Assembly (NCBI GenBank): GCA_020631735.1
Contig: CM036179.1
Span: forward strand, 23,303,063 to 23,367,062
DNA from: Saccharum officinarum
Lineage: Eukaryota > Streptophyta > Magnoliopsida > Poales > Poaceae
Length of the DNA: 64,000 nt
Direction of reading: 5' to 3'
In this document: positions 49,301 to 58,990 of the stretch, in pieces
How positions within the stretch are numbered: the first letter of the stretch is position 1
How the letters are laid out: the number at the start of each line of letters is the position of its first letter
Notes under the pieces: generated by a model
Seen by the model: only the letters and a program-made list of their open reading frames with translations
Database searches by the model: none
Told to the model about the DNA's origin: nothing
Translations under genes and position numbers: made by a program

Positions 49301-50558
49301 TGTTTTCTCATGCCATCATGTAAGGGTTATGTGGAAGGAAGTGGTACCAACTTTTGAGCTGTCACCATCATTTTTCCTTTGTTTATCTGAACATCTACTG
49401 ATACTGATACCATTGAATCTACCCTTTTCTGAAGTGAGACGCCCAAATAGTTATATTTCTGCTACATTTGGTTCAGGGTTCACTTGTCTATGGAAGGGAT
49501 GGCGAAGAAGTTTATAGAGCAGAACTGGATTTAGATGTCTGCAAGGAGGTAGTCACTTACGATAATGCCATTGAATTATTTTTTTGTAAAATATATAGTT
49601 ATTCTGGAATTTTATCATATGTTCTTTTTTAGATGTGTTTTTTTTTCTGTTGAAGTTTTAATTCTGCACCCACTATTCCTTTATTTGGGAGATGTTGTCC
49701 ATTTTTTTTTAATTAATTGGGGTGTTATTTGTATTTGGTTTTAGATGATATAGGCATGGAATACACTCCCGTTGAGCATGAGCTCCTTCTCCTACCAATG
49801 TTTCCTTCGCCTCTGTTAACATCTATGTTATCTGTTTTATTCATTTTTGCTAAAGAACTCTCTAGGCATGGAATAATCTTCATTCATGTTACTGCAAGTT
49901 CCATTTGTTCCATTTGCAGGCATTGCTGTACTCCTTGAAGCATAAAATTCCTCTTGTTGCTTACTGTGAGGAACAATGTCTAACCTTGTTTGAACACCCA
50001 TTTGTTGACTTGTTGCACACTGTACATAATGAAAACAAGGTATGATCTAGATATTTGCTGTACAGACTTATGTTCTAACTACGATAGGCTTTAGGTAGTT
50101 GAGGCGATTTTGTTCATATCAGGTAAAAGTGATGCATTCAATTGAGGACCTTTTGGAATGTTCATCTATTCAGGTTTGTCTTATTCTACTCTTACTTTAA
50201 TCTTGGAAAGCATATAATGATTTATTTAAGGATGGTAGGGTTTTGTTTTTGACTATTCTGGACAATTTTGTTAGTATCTGGTGCATATTAGTTGAACTTT
50301 TTTTTATGTTATCACAGAAGTATGATAAATTCGACCTAAACTAACTTGGGACGAGTCCGTTAAGAGAGATCTTAAGGAGTGGAATATCTCCAAGGATTTA
50401 ACTATGGACAGGAGCGCTTGGAGATTGGCAATCAACGTGCCTGAACCGTGACCTCTTTTTGTCTTGTGCCCTTTATGTCCCTTTATGTGTCTCCCTGTTT
50501 CTCGTCTCTTTTGGGTTTTATCTCTAGCCTACCCCAACTTGCTTGGGACAAAAGGCTA

Positions 50559-50627
<69 letters not shown>

Positions 50628-51688
50628 ACAGAAGTATGATAAATTGATAATTAGAAAACTTTAAGCAGTAAATCTATTGCATTTGGTGAGATAATAAGCT
50701 CATAGCATCCTCACTCTTCAGAATGGCCCAAACTGTAGGTCTATTCATGTAGATCATCCAATCCACTAGCAGGCAGCAGGAACAGGAAGATTGCCCTGCT
50801 TACCAACACAAACCTTGAATCAGCACTATTAGTAGTTTAGTAGGATAGGCCTCTCAACCTGTTCTTAGGTTGTAAGTTCAAATTATCATACTGAGTATCA
50901 GCTTGTAAGGATCCTTATTATTTCTTTACATAAAAGAACCTTTGAGCAACCTAGGAGGAACTAGGTGACTTATATTAATTAAGAAGAAATAGGCACCTGA
51001 ATCTGCCTTGACGAGGACTTGAACTTGGGTGGTCTGGGTGACCAACTGAGCTAGGTTCTGTTCCTATTTTACCTCTTTAGACGATAAGGTAAGATTGTTG
51101 AGGTTCTCTATGTAAACAGAGATGAAAGAAGAAATGCAGTATGATTAATAAAATGTCAAGGTAGCTCATAAAATGTCTTTAGCAAATCTCTTTAACACAG
51201 AGTTGTCTTAATAACTAATACTGTTGACAGCACTCCGTACACCTTCAACAAATCAGATAAATAGATATTAGATCAGTTTAATTTATATTGGATTTACACT
51301 ATTTACTTGTACATGCAGAAATTGCTTCTTTTTGATAGTACCAAAGAGGATTCATCTGTCCTAAGGCAGCATTGTTCAGAACTGACCAAAGGGAAAACAC
51401 ATGTTATCAAAATGCATCCAAATACAATTGATATTGTTCCCCTCAATGCTTCAAAAAGTGGTGGTTTAAGAATTCTACTTGATCATCTTGGAATAACAAA
51501 AGATGTAAGAATTCATTCCCACTAAAGAACTATATTTAGCGTTCATTTTTGTGCCTTATCTCAATTTGTCGTTTGCTCTGTTAAAAACTGGAAGTGCTGA
51601 TAGTTTACACCCCCCCCCCCCCAACCCCCACCTGCAGTGTGATCTTGATGCTGTTGGAGACTATACCAGATGGCTGAGCAATAAATGA
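46361..51688 (+). CDS. YBEY: YbeY endoribonuclease-HAD hydrolase fusion, plastid-targeted, C-terminus altered
   Basis: Twelve exons join in phase: 46361-46693, 46864-47115, 47201-47296, 47638-47812, 47905-47985, 48073-48173, 48804-48896, 49477-49548, 49920-50039, 50123-50173, 51319-51504 and 51638-51688, about 536 residues. Exon 1 encodes an Arg/Ser-rich transit peptide. Exons 2-4 encode the YbeY domain with its metal site VHGLLHLLGFDHE (HGxLHLxGxDH), a nuclease for 16S-type rRNA 3' maturation in bacteria and plastids. Exons 5-11 encode a HAD hydrolase domain with the nucleophile motif CDIDGTIVDYEGG across exons 5/6 and VTGKSRAST as motif II. The last exon reads AVGDYTRWLSNK and stops, where the family has a GDGxND motif IV and about 50 more residues. 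The C-terminus is therefore probably damaged or misassembled. This fusion is known in plants (Arabidopsis At2g25870). The ATG at 46361 is the first in frame. Confidence 0.88.
48431..48585. mobile_element. Stowaway MITE in intron 6 of the YbeY-HAD gene
   Basis: About 155 bp between TA dinucleotides, with ends CATCCCTTCCAAATTATAAG and CTATAATTTGGAACGGAGGG that are inverted repeats of the grass Stowaway type. Confidence 0.85.
50332..50627 (+). mobile_element. 5'-truncated LINE in intron 10, with 18-bp TSD
   Basis: ACAGAAGTATGATAAATT occurs on both sides (50314-50331 and 50628-50645). The insert encodes the end of LINE ORF2 (RPKLTWDESVKRDLKEWNIS, ending NVPEP-stop) followed by the grass LINE tail 'ccccaacttgcttgggacaa' and a (GTT)n tract at 50561-50627. 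The sense orientation and intron position leave splicing signals untouched. Confidence 0.9.
50561..50627 (+). repeat. (GTT)n tract, about 22 units, LINE 3' tail
   Basis: Trinucleotide run forming the 3' end of the LINE insert. The poly-Cys and poly-Val frames across it are artefacts. Confidence 0.95.
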
Positions 51689-52014
51689 TTCAACTTGACA
51701 TCATTACCGGATCATTCATTCATTCTTAAGGAAAAAAAATGTGGAATGGTAGGCGTAATGCATGTGCCAAAGGAACAAAATTATCACTTTGGACATGTTT
51801 GCTCTGAAGGTTGCAAAAATCGTATGTTGTAGCACCAGCCTTTTTAGTTGGCAATTCATGCATTTTTATATTTGGAAAAGGAAGGTGAATGGCAATTTAG
51901 ATATTTCCTTCAGGTAATGCGTACTTAAAATTCAAAGTATGTAACTTCAGTGGAAACTTGCCTTTAAGTTTAGATACTATAAATTTCTTGCTTGTCTTCT
52001 GAACAGATCATTTT
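51689..52014 (+). other. 3' flank of the YbeY-HAD gene
   Basis: Probably 3' UTR and downstream DNA, interrupted at 52015 by the Copia element. No sequence resembling the missing HAD motif IV is seen here or in 56704-58000. Confidence 0.5.
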
Positions 52015-52127
52015 TGTTGGAACTTTAGACTATATTGATTAGGGCTAACCCTAGAGGGGTAGCTATATAGGTTCCATACATGGGCCTCATGGGCCTTAGC
52101 CTTATGGGCTTAATACATACTCCAACA
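52015..52127 (-). repeat. Copia 3' LTR (113 bp)
   Basis: TGTTGGA..TCCAACA ends (7-bp inverted repeats) and a TATA-like CTATATAG in the middle. Confidence 0.95.
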
Positions 52128-52229
52128 CCCCCCCGCAGTCTGAACTACCGGCGCAGCGGAGTTTCAAGACTGGACCAGAAAGAAGTACAAAGAAGTACAG
52201 CACACACACGAACCCCCCCGCAGCCACAA

Positions 52230-55200
52230 CTAGCCACTGGTGACGTTGAGACTGGATCGAAACTCGGAGAAGGTCGAGGAAGGGAGGCCCTTGGTGAAGA
52301 TATCCGCAAACTGCGAAGTCGTCGGGACGTGCAGGACTCGGACGGCGCCGATGGCCACAAAGTCGCGGACGAAGTGCAGGTCGATCTCCACATGCTTGGT
52401 GCGCTGGTGCTGGACGGGGTTGGTGGAGAGGTAGACGGCGCTGACGTTGTCGCAGTAGACGAGGGAGCTCCTGGTGAGAGGGCGGTGCAGCTCAGCCAGA
52501 AGCTGGCGGAGCCAAGCCGCCTCAGCCACGCCGTTAGCCACGGCGCGGTACTCGGCCTCGGTACTGGAGCGAAAGACCACCGGCTGTCGCTTGGACGACC
52601 AAGAGACAAGGTTGCTGCCGAGGAAGACAGCGTAGCCGGAGGTGGACCGGCGGGTGTCCGGGCAGCCCGCCCAGTCAGCGTCGGTGTAGACCACCAGGTC
52701 GGCGGAGGAGGACCTGCTGAGAAGCAGCCCGTAGCCGATGGTGCCGCGGAGGTACCGGAGAAGCCGCTTCATAGCGGCGAGGTGAGGTTCCCGCGGAGCA
52801 TGCTTGTGGAGGCACAGCTGCTGCACGGCGTAGGTGATGTCCGGCCGAGTGAAAGTGAGGTACTGGAGCGCGCCAGCAAGACTCCGGTAGGTGGTGGAGT
52901 CCTGGGGCCCAAGCAGCGGACCCTCCGCCTCTGACATCTTGCCCTGAGTGTCGACCGGGGTGGTGCAGGGCTTGCAGTCAGCCATGCCTGCTCGCTCCAG
53001 GATGTCACAAGCAAACTGGCGCTGGTGGAGGAACAAGCCTGAAGGTCGGGGCTCAACAGTGACGCCGAGGAAGTGATGGAGCACTCCAAGATCCTTCATA
53101 GCAAATTCCCGCTGCAGAGAGGCAATGATACTCTGGAGCAGAGTCTTACTGGAGGCTGTGAGGACAATGTCATCGACATATAGGAGCAGGTATGCAGTCT
53201 CATCCCCATGGTGGAAGATGAACAGGGAGGTGTCAGACTTAGCCTCCGTGAACCCAAGTGTCTGCAGGTAGGAGGCAAACCGAGAGTACCAAGCCCGGGG
53301 CGCCTGCTTGAGACCATAGAGCGACTTGTTCAGGTGGCAGACCAAGTCAGGGCGAGTAGAGTCAACAAACCCTGCCGGCTGGCTGCAGTAGACCGTCTCA
53401 GTCAGAGTGCCATGGAGGAAGGCATTCTTGACATCCAGCTGATGTACTGGCCATGAGCGCTCGAGAGCCAGTGAGAGAACCGTGCGAACGGTAGCTGGCT
53501 TCACCACTGGACTGAAGGTCTCATCGTAGTCGATGCCGGGCCTCTGAGTGAACCCTCGAAGTACCCATCGAGCCTTATACCGCTCGAGAGTGCCATCAGC
53601 CCGACGCTTGTGGGTCCAGATCCACTTGCCGGTGACGACGTTGGAGCCGGGCGGACGGGGCACCAGATCCCAGGTCTGGTTGGCGAGGAGAGCCGCGTAC
53701 TCTTCTTCCATCGCACGGCACCAGTGAGGATCCGATAGCGCCTCGCGGACGGAAGAAGGCACAGGAGAGACTGTGGAGTCCCCGGACATCGCCGCAAGAG
53801 CCCGGTGCGGCAGGGTACCAGCCGCGTGTCGCGTCACCATGGGGTGAACATGACGCGAGTGTCGGTGGAGGAGCGGCGGGTGGTACACCGGCTGCTCAAC
53901 ATGGGCCGCCGGGGGCCGCGGCGGCGGAGTCGGCGTAGCCGGCGGAGAAGAGGCCGCCGAGGCAGGCGTCCCTGGAGCAGACGGAGGTGTCGCCGGACGG
54001 GCACGCCGCTGGTAGACCTGCACCGGTTGGGCAAACCGAGCAGGTGGTACAGGGGACGGCGGTGGCGGTGCCGGGGCCGACGAAGCAGGGCCCGCAGCGG
54101 CACGACGCTGGTAGACACGCACCGGCTGCGCAAAGCGCGCAGGTGGCGCAGTGGCCGGCGGTGGCGGTGCCGTGGTCAACGGACGGGGCTCCGCGGCCGG
54201 CACCGGGACGGGCGTCGCGCCGGACGGTGATCCCAGCCGGCCCGAGGAGGGAGCAGGGCCAGGAGAGTCGCCGGGGAGAGGCGACGCAGGGCACGGCCCC
54301 GGGGAAGGGGACGGCAGTACGGGACCTGCAGGAGACAACGGAAATGGTGGCTCAACCACCTGGTCAGTAGGAAACAAGAAGGAAGCGTCAGGCTCAGGGG
54401 TGGATGGGGAAGGAGAGGCAGCGGAGTAGGGGAAGACAGACTCATCAAACACCACATGGCGAGAGATGAGGACCCGACGGGAGGTGAGGTCGTAGCAGCG
54501 GTACCCCTTGTGATCCGGGGAGTACCCAAGGAAGACACAGAGAGTGGATCGGGGCGCCAGCTTGTGAGGAGTGGTGGCTGCAGTGTTAGGGAAACACGCA
54601 CACCCGAAGACTCTGAGGTGGTCATACCGAGGAGGGGTACCGAAAAGAGCGTGGTGTGGGGTGGGAGCTGGGCAGGCAGCGGAAGGGAGGCGATTAATAA
54701 GGTAAGTGGAGGTGTGAAGGCTCTCAGCCCAAAAGCGAGCAGGGAGAGACGCCTGGAGGAGAAGAGTGCGCATGGTGTCGTTGGTGGTGCGGATCATGCG
54801 CTCAGCCTTGCCGTTCTGAGAGGAGGTGTACGGACAAGACATACGCAGCTGGACACCGTGAGCGAGGAAGAAAGCGCGCGAGGCGGAGTTATCAAACTCA
54901 CGGCCATTGTCGCACTGAACAGCCTTAATGGTGAGGCCGAACTGAGTGGACACCCAAGCGAAAAAGTGAAGAATGGTGGGGAAAGCATCCGACTTCAAAC
55001 GAAGCGGGAAAGTCCAAGAGTAATGAGAAAAATCATCGACCACCACAAGATAGTATTTATAACCAGAAATACTGATTACAGGAGATGTCCATAGGTCACA
55101 ATGGACAAGGTCAAAAAAATGAGCCGCATGAGAAGAACTAGAAAAAGGAAGGCGAACATGTCGGCCCATTTGGCACGCATGACACAAAGGCTCATCGTGA

Positions 55201-55601
55201 GCTCGAGTACAAGGAATGTCTGAACTACGACTGAGCTGCATCATGGCATCACGTCCAGGATGACCGAGACGCCGGTGCCAGGTAGTGGAAGGAGTGGTGG
55301 TGGCGAAGGCAGCTGACAAAAGTGACGCCGGTGAAGAAGAGGCCGACGCCGGGAAGCAGAGCGTGTAAAGGGGCCCGGTGCTGTCACATCGGAGCAGAGG
55401 ACGCCGGGAAGCCAAATCCTTCACAGTAAGACCAGAAGAGTCAAACTCCACAGAACAGGAATTGTCAGCTGTAAACCGACGAATAGAAAGGAGATTGTGA
55501 ACCATGGACGGGGCAACAAGAACATCAGGAAGACGAAAGGAGCCATGAGTACCAGCAGTACCCACAGATGTGACAGGAATGCACGAACCATTCGCCACCA
55601 T
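52230..55601 (-). CDS. Copia pol: integrase, reverse transcriptase, RNase H (1,123 aa)
   Basis: The open frame starts within the protease/integrase junction (MVANGSCIPVTSVGTAGTHG). It carries the integrase HHCC finger (WHRRLGHPGRDAMMQL.., CHACQMGRHVRLPF), the D,D,E core (LVHCDLWTSP, QCDNGREF, QNGKAERMIRT) and a long Pro/Ala-rich linker. Reverse transcriptase follows (AMEEEYAALLANQTWDLVPR, LLLYVDDIVLTA), then RNase H (VYTDADWAGCPDTRRSTSGY, SSTEAEYRAVANG). Typical domain order and length. It has no stops, unlike the older Copia element at 35838-40523. The upstream Gag-protease is in a different frame, so this ATG is probably not the natural start. Confidence 0.93.
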   Translation of the reverse strand: MVANGSCIPVTSVGTAGTHGSFRLPDVLVAPSMVHNLLSIRRFTADNSCSVEFDSSGLTVKDLASRRPLLRCDSTGPLYTLCFPASASSSPASLLSAAFATTTPSTTWHRRLGHPGRDAMMQLSRSSDIPCTRAHDEPLCHACQMGRHVRLPFSSSSHAAHFFDLVHCDLWTSPVISISGYKYYLVVVDDFSHYSWTFPLRLKSDAFPTILHFFAWVSTQFGLTIKAVQCDNGREFDNSASRAFFLAHGVQLRMSCPYTSSQNGKAERMIRTTNDTMRTLLLQASLPARFWAESLHTSTYLINRLPSAACPAPTPHHALFGTPPRYDHLRVFGCACFPNTAATTPHKLAPRSTLCVFLGYSPDHKGYRCYDLTSRRVLISRHVVFDESVFPYSAASPSPSTPEPDASFLFPTDQVVEPPFPLSPAGPVLPSPSPGPCPASPLPGDSPGPAPSSGRLGSPSGATPVPVPAAEPRPLTTAPPPPATAPPARFAQPVRVYQRRAAAGPASSAPAPPPPSPVPPARFAQPVQVYQRRARPATPPSAPGTPASAASSPPATPTPPPRPPAAHVEQPVYHPPLLHRHSRHVHPMVTRHAAGTLPHRALAAMSGDSTVSPVPSSVREALSDPHWCRAMEEEYAALLANQTWDLVPRPPGSNVVTGKWIWTHKRRADGTLERYKARWVLRGFTQRPGIDYDETFSPVVKPATVRTVLSLALERSWPVHQLDVKNAFLHGTLTETVYCSQPAGFVDSTRPDLVCHLNKSLYGLKQAPRAWYSRFASYLQTLGFTEAKSDTSLFIFHHGDETAYLLLYVDDIVLTASSKTLLQSIIASLQREFAMKDLGVLHHFLGVTVEPRPSGLFLHQRQFACDILERAGMADCKPCTTPVDTQGKMSEAEGPLLGPQDSTTYRSLAGALQYLTFTRPDITYAVQQLCLHKHAPREPHLAAMKRLLRYLRGTIGYGLLLSRSSSADLVVYTDADWAGCPDTRRSTSGYAVFLGSNLVSWSSKRQPVVFRSSTEAEYRAVANGVAEAAWLRQLLAELHRPLTRSSLVYCDNVSAVYLSTNPVQHQRTKHVEIDLHFVRDFVAIGAVRVLHVPTTSQFADIFTKGLPSSTFSEFRSSLNVTSG

Positions 55602-56549
55602 GATGGACGAAGGAAGAGAGGAAGAAGGGGATGAGCAGAAGAGAGTATACCGGGGTTTGGAGTGGTGTGGTAGGTGGCCCCGGAGTCAGCGACCCACTGC
55701 ACAGGGGGGGGGGTCAGGCCCATGGTGCTGAAGGAGTGCGCCAGGGCCGCCTGGTCCCATCCGGAAGGTGCTGCCCACGGAGACGCCAGAGGGAGCCCAG
55801 GCGGAGAAGCAGCGTAACCGGAGGGTGTGGTCCACTGGGACCCCGGCTGGAACCCCGGAGGAGCACCGGCGAGTAGGGAGGAGGCCGACGAGCGAGGGTC
55901 ACCACCGGGGGCCTGGAACGGCCACATGGAGATGCGCCCTGACCACGGGTTGTGGAAGGATGGCCAGGGGGCACCCTGTGGTGGCGGTGTGGTGGTGTTA
56001 CTCCCACGGCCCCCACCATCACCGCGACCACCTCCACCACGACCGCCCCGACGACGGCGACCACCACGGCCTCCCCCACCCCCGCTCGGCCCGTGGGAGG
56101 GAGAGCCGTGAGAAGACGGCGGCTGTGGAGCTGGGGGACGCGGCTGAGTGACGGCCAGTGCAGTCGAGGTCCCCGAAGTGGCGGTGGAGCCCGGCTGGAA
56201 ACCCTGAGTGAGCTCCTCCAGGGCCAGGTCGTCGCGGATCTCCAGGAAGGTCGGCAGCGGCCGCATCCTGGTGATCAGCGACCGGAGGGTGGCGTAGCGG
56301 TCGCTGAGCCCGCGAAGGACGTTGAGGACCAGGAAACGGTCCTCCACGGGCCAGCCGAGGTCGCCGAGGGAGTCCGCCATGCCCTTCATCCGGCGACAGT
56401 ACTCACCAACAGAGAGGTCGCCCTGGACGAAGTTGCGGAAGGCTGCGTCCAGCCGAAGGGCCCGGGCCTCAGCGTTGCCCAGGAACTGCTGCGCGAGGCC
56501 GAGCCAGGCCAGGCGGTGGCGGCGCCGGTGGCTCTGCCATGGCTGCTGG
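55602..56549 (-). pseudogene. Copia Gag-protease, N-terminally deleted and frameshifted
   Basis: The frame begins with WLGLAQQFLGNAEARALRLD, directly after a short leader. The N-terminal 100 or so residues normal for Copia Gag are missing, and the ATG at 56540 is in another frame. The rest of Gag follows (MKGMADSLGDLGWPVEDRFL), then a Gly/Arg-rich tract instead of a clear zinc knuckle, and the protease site VADSGATYHTTPNPGIL. A one-base shift in a C-run near 55630 moves the frame out of register with pol. The leader carries three CCCTAA-like units (56562-56577 on the plus strand), which look coincidental. Confidence 0.8.
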
Positions 56550-56578
56550 AGGCGGCTGGAACCCTAACCCTAACCTAA

Positions 56579-56590
56579 GCTCTGATACCA
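56579..56590 (-). other. Primer-binding site (initiator tRNA-Met)
   Basis: Reads TGGTATCAGAGC on the minus strand, contiguous with the LTR end. Confidence 0.95.
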
Positions 56591-56703
56591 TGTTGGAACT
56601 TTAGACTATATTGATTAGGGCTAACCCTAGAAGGGTAGCTATATAGGTTCCATACATGGGCCTCATGGGCCTTAGCCTTATGGGCTTAATACATACTCCA
56701 ACA
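56591..56703 (-). repeat. Copia 5' LTR (113 bp)
   Basis: Partner of 52015-52127, with one visible mismatch. Confidence 0.95.
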
Positions 56704-57032
56704 ATTTTGTTGAGATACATGGAAAGAGAATTGAATGGGCCACATCCTTGTGCAACCAGAGCTTACCATGTGGCCTTTGCTTCTGTCCAAAGTCATCTGC
56801 AACACCATTTTTAACTCTACATAGAATTTTTTATAGTTTCGTTTTGTGTAGCACTTATAAATGTTGCTAAGTAAATCTGTTAATGGTTCCTCCACGTTAT
56901 TGATATTTGTTTATACGAAAAGAATGCTGAAGTATAATTTATGAGTAGGAATTCGATGGAGGCATTGTGATGAAGATAACTGTATTTTCTGTCATGTTTT
57001 GCTTTGTTTATTATGATTCACCCTTCCTCATT

Positions 57033-57528
57033 ACATCTATTTGATTGATCGACCTTCATATGGATCATGAAATGAAGCACATAAGAAATCAGGTTGATCG
57101 TAGAAGCAAACATTATTCAGATTTTCATGTATAAAGCACACACGAAGCACAGCTGGTCAATGGGAAGTGGAGACTTGTCAGTTGTCACCCTAGTTTTCCC
57201 TTTGTTACAGATCAATATGCATGTGCATCTCTCTTTTTCTGGTGTCCATATGATTTAGTGCTGATGTTCAATTGGCTGGTACATCTATTTGATTGATCGA
57301 CCTTCATATGGATCATGAAATGAAGCACATAAGAAATCAGGTTGATCGTAGAAGCAAACATTATTCAGATTTTCATGTATAAAGCACACACGAAGCACAG
57401 CTGGTCAATGGGAAGTGGAGACTTGTCAGTTGTCACCCTAGTTTTCCCTTTGTTACAGATCAATATGCATGTGCTTCTCTCTTTTTCTGGTGTCCATATG
57501 ATTTAGTGCTGATGTTCAATTGGCTGGT
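57033..57528. repeat. 248-bp tandem duplication, two copies
   Basis: 57033-57280 and 57281-57528 are almost identical; I see one substitution (gtgcatctctc / gtgcttctctc). The unit starts acatctatttgattgatcga and ends gttcaattggctggt. It has no coding content that I recognise. Confidence 0.95.
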
Positions 57529-58249
57529 GTTGCTAGTTCTTGGCATTACTCTAGCAAATGAACCATTTGAGGGCCTCTTTGATATCACCTTGTTGCATGG
57601 CCTTGATACAATGATTGACCGTTGGTTCATGTCTAATCCTACTGAATAGCTTTTGCTTGCTCTCATCCTCTTACTGTATGAAATTTTCTTTGCAAGGTCT
57701 TGAACACTTGTAGCATCAGATATAGACGTGAATGATTGGGCCTTCCCTTGGTAGTAATTGGACAGCCCTTTCCTGTGGAAATTGTATTACTTACGTGAAT
57801 TTGAATGCTTTGCATCTGAAGTGAATTTTATGAAAGTAATGTTGACTATCTGTTTTTTATAATCATGACATTGTGTTATATATCCACTCATTTTTTTTCC
57901 TTTTAGCAAAAATACATATGAAGTTGAACTCTGTTGCATACTTATCATAGGTCTTGTGCAAAGGGGGAACCTCTACTAGTTAGCACAGAGCAATATCAAC
58001 TTTAGTTAAACTGAAAGTGAATTTGCAAGCTTTTTCTAACAGATAACAGATCATTCCATTGTATGCTAGGGACAGAAGCTTGGCTTGCTAGTATAACTGT
58101 ATAACACAAGATAATAGTGCAAAGAAATCACACATTTTATTTTGAGGCTATATCTATTTCTACCGTTACCATGAATGTAAAAGTTACAAAACTATTTTGT
58201 GAAGCCTGGTTACACATTGTGATTTATTTGTTTCATGACTTCTTTTAAG
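57529..58249. other. Intergenic DNA
   Basis: No gene, RNA or repeat structure is recognised. Confidence 0.5.
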
Positions 58250-58990
58250 GAGACTGGAATATAAACAAGCATGGTGTTGTTTTCTCTAGATTAGTTACAG
58301 TTGTGTAGTGGAAGACAAGATATGCACCTGATTGGAAGCTCATCTAGCAGTGAGGACAACTCATACAGGGAACCCTCAGCATCCAGATGCAACGTGCTTG
58401 AAGATGCTGAGGAAGGCTCAGAGGGATGACCAGGTGGGGAAGAAGTTGCATCATCAGACACATTTGAAGCTGATGAGCACAAGGACCCAGTGGATGCGCC
58501 CGAGAAGGAAGCCGACTCGGAGTGATCATCACCTGGTTTACTGCAAATCTCCTTGTGACACAAGGGTACTCTATGAGACGCTAAGTTGTGAGGCTCTGCC
58601 ATTTCATATGAAGCTCAAGCTCTGCTCAATGTTTGGACATCAAAGGGACGCAGCTTATGTGGATATATATAGGAGAAAAAGGAAGAGCTATTCAAATGGT
58701 TAGATATAAGCGTCTTGTTTAGTCAGATAAATTTTGTCGACTCGGTGCCAAAGAGCGAGTGATAGTTACCCTTACTCCATGTGATCTTGATAGATTAGCA
58801 TATCTATATTTCTTGTGCTATCTAATTACTTACGAATTCTGTCTCTTCGTTGTTGACAGGAAGGAAGCAATGGACATCAATCAGTTATTTGGATAAATCC
58901 ATGATGTCCTGATGGGGAGCATGTGGAAACGACGCCCTCTGGCTGAGACAGACAAGCATCTTATCTCAGACCAAGAAAAAAAAGAGTTAT
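58250..58990 (+). other. Exon-like sequence, strand and identity unresolved
   Basis: In one plus frame from a possible acceptor at about 58301, sequence reads LCSGRQDMHLIGSSSSSED, then an acidic tail (NVLEDAEEGSEG, a TGA, then ADEHKDPVDAPEKEADSE and a stop). The opposite strand is also open for 103 residues (58291-58602), Ser-rich, with possible splice sites around 58328-58543. A further plus-strand piece (58912-59013, RRPLAETDKHLISDQEKKEL) ends at a good donor (AAG/GTAGGT). None is recognisable. They may be the remains of one gene. Confidence 0.35.

Larger units (their letters stand above)
52015..56703 (-). mobile_element. Young Ty1/Copia element with 113-bp LTRs (4,689 bp)
   Basis: The LTRs (52015-52127 and 56591-56703) are 113 bp and differ at one base that I can see (ctagagggg / ctagaaggg). 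TSD ATTTT occurs at 52010-52014 and 56704-56708. On the minus strand a perfect primer-binding site TGGTATCAGAGC (56579-56590) directly follows the 5' LTR, and a G-run precedes the 3' LTR. The element lies just downstream of the YbeY-HAD gene in the opposite orientation. Gag lacks its N-terminal part and the protease is frameshifted, but integrase through RNase H is one open frame. Confidence 0.95.

Noticed and set aside
50448..50664. Poly-Cys and poly-Val ORFs
   Set aside because: Translation of the (GTT)n LINE tail.
52080..52934. 284-residue plus-strand ORF
   Set aside because: Antisense shadow of the Copia RNase H and reverse transcriptase region.
56562..56577. Telomere-like CCCTAA units
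   Set aside because: Only about three units within the Copia leader; no sign of an interstitial telomere or chromosome end.
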